A stretch of DNA of 64,000 bases. Source: Amphimedon queenslandica (taxonomy: Eukaryota > Porifera > Demospongiae > Haplosclerida > Niphatidae). Shown here piece after piece: positions 42,885 through 52,252 of this stretch. The stretch is from contig NW_003546565.1 in the NCBI RefSeq assembly GCF_000090795.2, positions 39,155-103,154 on the forward strand, written 5' to 3'. The notes under the pieces are model-generated. The model was not told the DNA's origin, ran no database searches, and saw only the letters and a list, made by a program, of their open reading frames with translations. Made by a program: the position numbers and the translations under genes. The number at the start of each line of letters is the position of its first letter. Position 1 is the stretch's first letter.

Positions 42885-45445
42885 GTAGCTCTACACTACG
42901 GCTGCAGTATTCTACAACATTGGCTATTAATCAGAGTCCAGCTTCTTTTTCAAAACAAAGGACACAAGGTGTACAAATTCCAGAAAGACTTAAGGAATGT
43001 TGGAAGATGGAGAATGACTGGAGTTTGTATCCATCTTTTCTTTAAAAAGTAAGTCAGTGATAGTGTTTAGCGATATTATTATACATATACACATAAGTTA
43101 AAATAATTTTAGCACTATGTCTAGATATAGCCTCATGTTTCTTTAGACTGCTTCAAAGTAAAAACCTTGACTTATAAAAAGTATATGTTCAAAAACATGT
43201 GTATATATTGCATCCATTCATCCACAGACAGTAGGGATGATTATTGTTACATGTAAGTAAAGTGTACTAATGGCCTAGCATATTACTAGGTTACACTTCA
43301 ACTAATACTACTACTATACCCACAGATAATTATCACAATACAATAACACAGGCACCACAAACAATAGAACTATCTTGATGGGATAAACAAACATTTTTCT
43401 ATGGGTTACATTTATTTCATTATAGGGTTGTGAACAAATAGGGAAAGCATTGTCAATGCCCCCTGTAGCTGTACTTTCTGGCATTGCTGTAATAGTCAGC
43501 TTCTCTGTCTCATGCAGCCGTTGAAGTAGATGGTACAGAATGGATTGAGCCTGTAATTCTTTGGCTATCTATTTGCATGCCAACTGGTAGTGGCGAAACA
43601 TCTTTATGCAAATATCTTCGTCACTTAATTTTGGCATCACTCCAATTGGATTTCAACACGTGGATGTAAGATGACCAGTCATTTGACAAAATGGGTGTAC
43701 TGATGAGTGATAACAATTCCAAATTATGGGGGTTGTATGATGAGTTGTCTATGTTTCTTTCCCAGTTAAACATTTGCCGTGGCAAATGTATAATAGAATC
43801 CTATGAATTGGCAGTTTTTTAAGCTATATGGTGGAGACTCTACGACAAGGAGAACTGGTGATCTCACATTATTTTTTTTTATTTCAAAGTTTTCATAGTA
43901 ACTGGTGATGCAAACTTCTCGATGGAGTATACCAGCTTGACATTAGGTGGATTCATGCAGCCTAGTATTGCTAGAAACATCCTTGAAAACACAATGAATA
44001 TCAAAAGGGGGCTTTGCCAGTGCCTTCTATGGGTCATGCCAAATCCTAATCCAGTATGCTATGATGACATGGAGAAAGTACACAAAGAATTTGATTCTTC
44101 TATAAGTATGTACATGTGCATTTGTTAACAATTTATCATTTAAACACTCCACAGTTGCACTATTGAGGAATTTATGGAGAAATGACGAAAGTATTATGAA
44201 ATTGACATTTCCACACCCTTTCTTGATATTTAAGGAGAAGAATGAATTTTGGTCTGGCAGCAAGTACAAGATATTGCATGTGCTACAATGAATACAATTA
44301 TTTCATGTCATTAAAAGACAATACTTTGATCTTCTAACCACTACTGTACTTGTATTGTACATTTGTGACCATAATTGACAACAAGTACCTTATGGTGGGT
44401 AGTGAAATTTGTCTTAATAGCCAAAAAAATCTAACTTCCTGAGCTCCATTTATCATAAAATTACTCCACATGATGCAAAAAGTTACTATGTAACTTTTAG
44501 ACACAATGGTTGTCCAACAGGGCACTCACAGGTTGATATTTTGCATTATAATCATGAATTTTAAAATCTGCCATAAGGTACCTTTTGTCAATTATGGTCA
44601 CATTTGTACATGTACTATTACCTTAAATGCACGTGTACTATAAAAATATGCAATTTTCTATCCTATGTTTTTTTCAAAACTAGGTATGCTTAGTAAATCC
44701 AGGGGTCCGGTTCTATGACTTTCCGGCATTTTTCATGTCTTATTCTACATGGAATCTAATGAAGGATGTCCAAATATAATCAGTGATGCGGCCATTATAG
44801 CTGCCATCAATTTTGTTGATTATTGTATCCAGAACGCAGCTTATTTGGCTGGTAGAGGTCCCTTTGATGATGAGATAACTCTTATAGCAAAGACAAGTAA
44901 TATATATTCATTTAAATACCTAAGGTAACTTTCTAACAGGCCATTCAACAGCACATGATAATCCTGGGAAGCAGAATGCATCATTCTGCTTGACTCTTCC
45001 TGGTCAAAAGCTATATGTAAATGCCCTACTTGAACAAAGGAAATTTAGGGATAAAGGTAACAAGGATGGAGCTGTTAGAGGATTGAAGATGCTACAGGAA
45101 GCAGGTCTAGGAAAACTTATTGAAGTGAAGGCTCAACGTGGCACTAACTTGGTTAGTACATAAATAAATAAATATTTTTGAGAAATAATTATAGATGTAT
45201 GAATTTGAAAAGACACCAGTCCCCGAAGACTCAAAAAATAAATCAATTTTTTTAGAGAAGCTTTTTTCATTTTGTGTGTCATTAACACAATACAAAGCAG
45301 CAAATTCTTTGGAAGATGTGAAGATGTTAGTTTCCAATAGTGAGTAAATGTGTTATGATTTACTTAAAACAGAGACACAGTAAGAGCAAAAAAAGACCTT
45401 GTTCAGAACCAGTTCGTTCATCGCCAAGGAAAGTACTAATAGTAG
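42885..45445 (+). pseudogene. DUF3987-like P-loop protein, decayed
   Basis: Plus-strand exons in order. 42885-43048: SPASFSKQRTQGVQIPERLK..NDWSLYPSF. 43425-43670: GKALSMPPVAVLSGIAVIVS, then EWIEPVILWLSICMPTGSGE-TSLCKYLRHLI, a Walker-A-like loop whose Lys is replaced by Glu. 43672-43790: DDQSFDKMGVLMSDNNSKLW and LYDELSMFLSQLNICRGK. 43898-44105: VTGDANFSMEYTSLTLGGFM..RGLCQCLLWVMPNPNPV. 44150-44290: LLRNLWRND..FWSGSKYKIL, then the TGTGACC MITE. 44685-44895: MLSKSRGPVL..IISDAAIIAAINFVDYCIQ..AGRGPFDDEI. 44941-45152: SFCLTLPGQKLYVNALLEQR..GAVRGLKMLQEAGLGKLIEV. 45195-45340: YEFEKTPVPEDSKNK. The order fits DUF3987 proteins (primase/helicase-like ATPase relatives). Stops and shifts occur in several exons. 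It shares the element with the KDZ gene and probably served transposition. Confidence 0.6.
44364..44602 (+). mobile_element. MITE, TGTGACC family, copy 3
   Basis: Same termini and interior as the copies at 14559 and 27362, in the orientation of copy 1. Flanked by TT on both sides. Inserted between two exons of the DUF3987-like gene, probably in an intron. Confidence 0.88.
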
Positions 45446-45469
45446 ATGCTATTGAAATACAATAGCTTA

Positions 45470-45950
45470 TTGACAGATACATGTACCTAGTTTAGTCTAT
45501 ATACAGTGGTATGTGTCTTTATTTGGAAATAAAAACATAGTTCCTAGTATAGTCTATTTACAGTGATATGTCGTTTTATTTGGAAAAAATACATAGGGTA
45601 CAGTATTGTCAGAATCCACACAATTGTATTATCCACACAATTGTATAGCTCCTGTTGTACTATCTTGCGATTGGTGGGGTTACAATGGTGTACAGGGATA
45701 CTCTGACAATACTATACCCTATGTTTGTACTACGTACTATTCCGGGATTGGTGGGTTACAATGGTGTACAGGAATACTCTGACAATATCATACCCTTATG
45801 TATGTACTATGTACTATCACAAGATTGGTGGTGTTAAAATGGTGTACAGTGATACTCTGACAATACTATACCCCTATGTATGTGCATGTACCTGTACTAT
45901 TTACTATCCTGGGATTGGTGGGGTTAAAATGGTCCACATTAGATATACAG
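45470..45950 (+). repeat. Subterminal repeats, right array
   Basis: First come two copies of a ~62-bp unit (CCTAGT..AGTCTAT..TACAGTG, then TTTATTTGGAAA) at 45487-45600. Then about four units of a ~78-bp repeat (TGTATGTACTATGTACTATC, then GGGATTGGTGGGGTTACAATGGTGTACAG) run from 45640 to 45945. The latter is the inverted partner of the left array at 39.7-40.0 kb. Confidence 0.85.
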
Positions 45951-46013
45951 CTTTAGATTATGAGAAAAGACAATCCTAGTACAATACATGACAGGTAGTG
46001 GCACCATTGGACA

Positions 46014-46939
46014 TGTATGTGATGATCTCCACTTTACTTCAGAATAATTTCATTCTAATTAATTTGTGTGGTGATTGGCATATTATTTTGCAGATGCCAT
46101 TGATAAAAAAACTTGTTTCCTATTTCCAGAGAGCAAAAAATTCGCTGTAAGCAATGTTTCTCTTCTAATTAGCTCATTCAGCTGCAGCAGCTTGCCGTTT
46201 AGCTCTATGTGCCATTTCCAGTATAATCATATATTAATTAATAATTATAATATTAACTATTTAATTATATTCATTGATATTACCATAGTAACAAGTCATA
46301 GTGCAGAAGAAATGGAGATGTACGCTTTCTGTTTGAAGCAAATAACTTTTACATTAGGTAAAGTGAGGACTTTTTTAGGTTATGATGACGGCTTTCTTAT
46401 AGCCTTGTGTACCAACCAGGAGGTGTCATTTCCTTGATATCCATTTGGTTAGACAGCAAACATAGCCCTACTACATAAGATTTCATTTTGGTATTTGTTT
46501 TTGCCTTAAAAGAATTATTTTTTTGTTCTTGTCTTCAAAAGATGCGAAAAAGTTACTTCCATCAATTGTAGTATTTTTCTAAAACATTCAAATGCTTCTC
46601 GAAGCTAATGTGGATGGTGGTGTACCATGTAGTTTGGCCCAGACGGAGCTAGGCCGCTTGGGTTGCTAGCTTCACTGTTCATATAATCTTTACTGTTGGC
46701 TGATACATGGGCATTTTTAGCATTGGGCACACCAGGGCAATGCCCTGGTAATTTTTTTTGACTGGAAAATGCTTCATCAGAGTTGTTTAAGTTAAACTTG
46801 TTATTCTATTGATCTTCCATTAAAGGAAGCTCCAACCAAATACTTGCACACACCCTGACACACCTATATGAACCAAGAGTACTAAAATTACTGATTACTG
46901 AAGAAGCACAGCTGTTCTTTTACTCGTTACACTGAAAGA
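46014..46939. other. Non-coding stretch, hAT left end possible
   Basis: A 120-codon frame at 46075-46437 looks like read-through of AT-rich DNA. At about 46725-46755 the words GGGCACACCAGGGCA and TGCCCTGGTAATTTTTTTT may be the left end of the following hAT element; the possible right-end counterpart TGCCCTGGTG is at about 49516. The match is only 10 bp. Confidence 0.35.
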
Positions 46940-49327
46940 ATGAGCAAGTCCTTGCTTCAGCTGTGGGGGAAAACTAATCAGTCAAGTCACACAATTAGCA
47001 CCAGTGACAACCATAATGGTCAATCTCGGTCTCGTAACCAAACGGGTTTGTTATGAAACATTATTGCAATGCATTACTATTATATAGTATAATTGTAATA
47101 GATGATCCAGGTAGTGGTGTTAGTATTGATGTAGAAGTAGGAAATCAGAGTTGTTCCAAGTCCTTGTCAAGTATTTCATGTCGCGTTCCTTTTGAGTTCA
47201 ATGATTTAGCCCTTAACAAATCTGGTTAACTGGCTCAACCACTGAATTCTGAATGACCTAAGTCGCAATTTGGCAGTGTTAGTTGCTCTTTCCAGCATAG
47301 ATGGTACCAATTACACCCATGGATAGAGTACTCAATGGAGCACGATGCTGTTTTCTGCTTCCCATGTAGGTTTTATGGCAAGTCAGGTGCTGAGATCACA
47401 TTTGCTTCTGGAGGATTCAAAGATTGAAAGCACACAGCTGGGAATGAAGGAATGCTATTGGTGCATTCATCCACTAGCCATCATAAGCTGGCAATGTTTA
47501 ATTGGGCCGAATAAACAAGAGTGGAGCAAAATAGCACTATTGGCCAGCAATTGAAAACCATAGGTACACAGTTGATTAAGGATAATAGGGAGTATGATAC
47601 ATCACTAATGGAGGGCATCATATTTTCTGCTCAGCAAATTATTGCTCTACAACGTCATAAAGAAGGAGAAATTGACTCTTATCAAGGTAATTTTCTAAGT
47701 CTCATGAACTTGCTGTCTCACCGCTCCAATGTTGTTGAAAAAGGCTTAGCAAACATAGCTCAAGTGTTACTTGGCTCTATCCCTCCATTCAGAATGAACT
47801 AATTCATTTTCTTGCAAATCATGTCAGAAGCATTATCAAAGAAGAACTTCAAGAAGCTAAATACTACACTCAATTAGCAGATGAGGCAAAGGACAGTAGC
47901 AAACGGGAGCAAATATCAATTGCCTTTACATATGTTCTCAAGAACAAAACCATGGAGCGATTTTCAGGATACAGCCATGCCTCTGAGTTAAAGGCTGCTT
48001 CTTTGGCTGAGTACATTCTCCAGCGTGCATCTGAGTTCGACTTGGATATAACCAAATGTATTAGCCAATGCTATGATGGAGCATCTGTCATGAGTAGGCA
48101 AATGCAGAAGTACAGGCTATCAATCAAAGAGAAGCTCCACAGGCTGTGTATGTCGACTGTAGTGCACACAGGCTCAATCTTGTAGTAGTGGATGTAGTCC
48201 AGAAAGTAAAATTTGCTACTGACATGTTTGCACTGCTTCAATCCGTTTGTTGTTCTTTCATCCACCAAATCCCATGAAGCTGTCCAAAAAGCAAAAGGTA
48301 GAAGAGAGATCTTGCTACGCAAGTGATACAAGGTGGTGCTGCCAATTAGATTTAATCAAAGCTATACTTTTAACGTATCCAGCAGTAGTTCAGACACTTG
48401 AAAATATTGTACAATCATCTGATACGGCATGTTCTATTGAAGCTCATGGAATTCTCCATGGCATAAAATCATTTCAGTTCATTAGCTGCCTTATAGTTTG
48501 TAAAAAAATTAGTGGAATAACAGCCAATCTATTTCAGATGCTTCAATCAAAGTCCATTGATTATGCTAGTGCTGCTGCTGTCATTGAAACTACGATTCAA
48601 TCATTTGCTGACATGAGGAGTGATGCTACTCAGTGGGAGTGCTTATGGGAAGAAAAGTTGGCATTCTCCAATCATCTGGAGTGTGAAGTAGAGCACTATC
48701 CAGTATGGGTGGTCAACCCAAGAGGGCCAGGCGAACTGCCCAAACCACTTTAAATGACCAAGTTCTAACTGGCAATACCATTGGTGCAAGTCATGTATCC
48801 AGGTTATCAAGTGAGGCATAAAAGGTAGACTTTTATTTTCCCATTCTTGACCACATACTTTCAGAAATGAGACATTTCAACAACATCAATATCACATTGC
48901 TAAAAGGATTTGGCACACTACAACCACTGAGTAAGAATTTTCTCAATGTTACTCTTTTGAAACCTGTTCTTGAGCACTACAATGTTTGCACAGAATGTGT
49001 GGATGCTGAGGTACTGACGTTTAAAAACATGATAAGTCGAACCCATTTGGGAAAGATAGTGGCAACGTTACTGATCAGCTTGAAGTACTCAGTCCCATCA
49101 AGGATATCTTTCCAACCATTACTTGGTGTGCTCTCCTTGCTCTCACTATCGGGACATCAACTGCCACTGTAGAACAAAGCTTTTCCATCTTAAGGAAAAT
49201 ACACAACTATCTTCGCTCGACAATGTCTCAAGAGACACTCCAAGATCTAGCTGTTTTCAACATTGAAAGAGACTTATCCACAAAACTAAACAGTAATCTA
49301 GAAGATCTTGTACTCAAGCTTCTATGA
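46940..49327 (+). pseudogene. hAT transposase relic (ZMYM1/TTF, DUF4371 type)
   Basis: Starts MSKSLLQLWGKTNQSSHTIS. The TTF-type zinc-binding region (YSMEHDAVFCFPCRFYGKSG..) lies in shifted frames at 47320-47400. GQQLKTIGTQLIKDNREYDT..FSAQQIIALQRHKEGE follows (47521-47690). The RNase-H-like core is at 47870-48170, with ADEAKDSSKREQISIAFTYV (first Asp) and CISQCYDGASVMSRQMQKYR (second Asp). SCYASDTRWCCQLDLIKAIL follows (48310-48360), then a helical insertion. The dimerisation domain is at 49120-49320 (TIGTSTATVEQSFSILRKIH..STMSQETLQDLAVFNIERDL). Frameshifts or stops at about 47550, 47800, 48185, 48750 and 49170. Confidence 0.85.
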
Positions 49328-49980
49328 CTCAAGGATTCTTCTACTGTAGACTGTGCCTCATTACAGTAAGAACACATACACGTCATATTTTACAATTAAA
49401 ATGTTAATATTTTTATTAACAGTTAATTGATGATTCAATAACAATACAAGAGCATGCATGCAAAAGAACACAATAATGATTATTAGAAGAAAGGAAAAAT
49501 TAATTGGTTTGAACTGTGCCCTGGTGACTTTAGAGCTGTAGAAACGCCAATGGGCTGAGACGGTCTTATTTTAAGTTAAACAGGCATAATCATGGGCTAT
49601 AGAACTCATGAAGCAAATAGCAAGCATTCTGAAGAGGAGACAGGCACTTTTTTTAAGTTATTGCATTATTGCAATTTTACCCTTGACAACAAACTACAAA
49701 TGTTTCAGGCAGTTTAAGTTATCCTTTTTTTGTTTATACCATTGGGTTACTGTATATAATGTTGTGCCATCACAAAGCATGCTCACATTTTGTCATACCT
49801 CTATATTTTTTATACAACTATACAAAAAATGAAAGTTTAATTTTGCGAAAAAAATGAATCGAAAATGGCAACGTCTGAATCTGACTACCCCTCAATCAAA
49901 CAGAAAACATTTCACACAATGTTTCTTCAAACCAGATGAAACACATCACGAACACCAGTATAATAATAGGAAACGTCACA
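49328..49980. other. Non-coding stretch, nothing recognised
   Basis: Between the hAT relic and the following transposon. No gene or clear repeat. Confidence 0.4.
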
Positions 49981-50582
49981 TGTGACCCGATATGAGAAAA
50001 CCAGGCTATCTGCGGGATTTTGGTAAAATCAGTTTTTGGTACTCACAGATAGAGAAAAAAATTTCCTTTCCAGCAATATCCCGTTTATGACAATGCGCAA
50101 TAAAATTTGGAAGTTAGGGACGCTGTTTGGACGATTGCTCTGGAATACTAGTACAGAGAAAAAGCCATTTTAAGTTATTTTCAATGTTTCCATGTCATGC
50201 CCGTTCACGAAGTAAATGAAACCACGCCCACCACGTAATACCACACCCAAATCAATTAATAAACGGGGAATGAAGAAAGAAGCACTTTTGACTCGCTTTT
50301 GACAGCATTTGAACTATCTTTTCTTGTATAATGGACATCTTAAGAGTTGTCTAAAGCCCTACCAATCATGGTGACTTCAAGTACTAGTAAGTTTTTTCAT
50401 TACCAAGTTATAGAGTTATTATTACGTCTTCTAGTGCTAAAAGTCCTTTTTATGGACTGTTTTGAACACAGATCATCCACATACTTCATTCAAATCCAGC
50501 CATCGCTTTTCCTTGAGTTTACAGGTAATATATACTTTTTATTTAGAACTATAATTAAGTTGTTTACATGTAACGTTAAAAT

Positions 50583-50785
50583 NNNNNNNNNNNNNNNNNN
50601 NNNNNNNNNNNNNNNNNNNNNNNNNNNNNNNNNNNNNNNNNNNNNNNNNNNNNNNNNNNNNNNNNNNNNNNNNNNNNNNNNNNNNNNNNNNNNNNNNNNN
50701 NNNNNNNNNNNNNNNNNNNNNNNNNNNNNNNNNNNNNNNNNNNNNNNNNNNNNNNNNNNNNNNNNNNNNNNNNNNNNNNNNNNNN
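50583..50785. other. Assembly gap (203 N)
   Basis: Run of N inside the two-gene transposon. It hides the 3' part of the candidate second gene. Confidence 0.99.
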
Positions 50786-51663
50786 TATGTTGTCTCCTTT
50801 TCTTCTAATAAAAAGAGATTAAGTTATTATTGTTTACATTAATGCTCCATTGTTACTTTGAATTTCTTTCCCTTCTCTCTCTCTGTCTCCCCTCCCGTGC
50901 CTGTGTCTTCTCCCGTCTCCGTCTCTTCTGTCCCCTCTGTTTCGTTTCCTGCCCCTGTTTCTTCCCCATCATCACTTTCCTTTATTTCTCCTCTCTCCCT
51001 CCTTCCTTCCTCTATTAGTTCCAGCTGTCCTAATTTACAATGTCATAAAGCCTTTAATTTACACTTAAATTATGTTTACTTTTAAGAGCTGGCCGAAACT
51101 GTTCCAAGTCTTAAAGTTAATAATTAGTGTTAAATGAAAGTACAAGTAATTCAACTATTATTAATTTAATTACCTAAGGGCCTTCCTTCTTTCTTCTTGC
51201 CTAATGTTTGTAAATAAAACTAACCAAAATACAATGCAAAGTTACTTTTCAATACAATGGTCCTTCTTACATCTGCTTGACAGCAAAAATTATTAGATTG
51301 CAATCATAAAAGAAAACTTACTTAGGCCATTTGATTCTATTAAAAACAATGTCATTTTCAATGTCAATTTCACTCAATCTTACCATTCTCTTTTGTACTG
51401 TCTCCTCTGTCCTTTATGTCTCTTTCCCCTTTCTCCTCTGTCCTTTCTCCTCTGTCTCCTTTCTTCTCTTTCTCCCTGACTTCTTTTTCTGCTATAAATG
51501 AAGTTATTTTTTGCTTTTTAATGTACAACACAAACATATAAACAACTTACCAAGTTCATCTACCAAAAAAAGGCATTATAGTTATCACTATAGGGTTACA
51601 CATTCCCAACTTACCATCAGATGGATGGACCTCAATGAGGACATCCTCTATTGGGGCAGCCAT
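50786..51663 (-). CDS. Candidate second transposon gene, charged protein, microexons
   Basis: Not a single open frame but a chain of minus-strand exons with consensus splice sites. 51663-51615: ATG, MAAPIEDVLIEVHPSD. 51559-51551: 9 nt. 51491-51384: AEKEVREKEKKGDRGERTEE and on. 51336-51322: 15 nt. 51200-51174: KKKEGRPL. 51029-50857: QLELIEEGRREREIKESDDG..ETEGTEETETGEDTG. A further piece (KKRRQH) at 50804-50786 enters the gap. The first five junctions are all phase 1 and keep one frame, which is unlikely by chance. The product would be rich in Glu, Lys, Arg, Gly and Thr, without a recognised domain. It lies downstream of the DUF7869-like gene on the same strand. An alternative ending is the TAA reached by reading through the donor at 50857. 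The pyrimidine-rich plus strand here is the complement of these purine-rich exons. Confidence 0.5.
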
Positions 51664-51995
51664 TACTTTTTGATTTTGAACTTACAGTTTCAGGTGTCTT
51701 ATTTTATATCCTAAAGGTCACAGTTGACACTTGGTGTTCTTTGATTGGCTGTGAATGACGCAATGACTTCTATTTCGGTATTCTTCTCCCACACATTTTT
51801 ATCATCAGTCCTCTCACCTGTAAAAATAAACACATATCACCTGCATGATAACTTCGAGACTAACTTTCTCTCAGGCGAGACTAACTTTCTCTCAGCCTTC
51901 CCTTTTGAGTTAGTAAGTTTTAAACAAAAATGAGTGTTTGTGTTTATGTTGACGTCTCACGCACATACTAGTTCCACACCTTTGTTTTCAAAAAA

Positions 51996-52230
51996 GGGGA
52001 TCCATAGTTTGTATGTCTTAGCGTTACAAACGAGTTCCTCTCCTTTAGGGGATCAATAGTTTGAATATTTGGCATTCAAACTAGTTCCACTCCTGTTTCA
52101 GGGGATCAATAGTTTGAATGTTTGGCATTCAAACTAGTTCCACTCCTGTTTCAGGGGATCAATAGTCTGTTTGTTGTAGACAAACTAGTTCCTCTCCTGT
52201 TGAAAGGGGATCAATAGTATGTGCATTACA
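51996..52230. repeat. 52-53 bp tandem repeat, each unit a hairpin
   Basis: Five units begin GGGGATC at 51996, 52048, 52101, 52154 and 52206, and all contain CTAGTTCC..CTCCTGTT-like spacers. Each unit has its own inverted pair. Units 2 and 3 have AGTTTGAAT(G)..(C)ATTCAAACT stems of 9-10 bp and unit 1 has GTTTGTA..TACAAAC. Units 4 and 5 have shorter stems (GTTTG..CAAAC; TGTG..CACA). It lies between the two genes of the transposon, just past the stop of the DUF7869-like gene. Confidence 0.85.
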
Positions 52231-52252
52231 CAAACTCATTTCTGTTATTCAT

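Larger units (their letters stand above)
39663..46013. mobile_element. KDZ-type transposon with two divergent genes
   Basis: TGTCCAATGGTGCCAC at 39663 is mirrored by GTGGCACCATTGGACA ending at 46013, with a further CCTAGGAT/ATCCTAG match inside. Next to each end lies the same ~78-bp minisatellite in opposite orientation. A KDZ-like transposase relic (minus) and a DUF3987-like relic (plus) start back to back near 42.8 kb. The nested insertions are a palindromic MITE at 40201-40353 and the TGTGACC MITE at 44364-44602. Bases TGT flank both ends directly, a possible 3-bp duplication. At about 6.35 kb, with both ends recognisable, the copy is complete in outline but its genes are broken. Confidence 0.75.

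Noticed and set aside
39700-46000. CRISPR array reading of the ~78-bp repeats
   Set aside because: Units are contiguous without spacers, and the window is eukaryotic with introns.
39663-46013. 8-bp target duplication expected for a Zisupton-type element
   Set aside because: Flanks match only for 3 bases (TGT); no 8-bp repeat is present.
46075-46437. 120-codon plus-strand frame
   Set aside because: AT-rich read-through with no recognisable motif and no splice partners.
50369-50534. Possible plus-strand exons (ATGGTGACTTCAAGTACTA with donor, then a 53-bp segment between AG and GT) left of the gap
   Set aside because: Only two very short pieces, no recognisable product, and the candidate gene of the element runs on the other strand.
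50860-51080. Plus-strand open frames rich in Ser/Pro/Val and Cys/Phe/Leu
   Set aside because: They are the complement of purine-rich minus-strand exons; low complexity and no other support.
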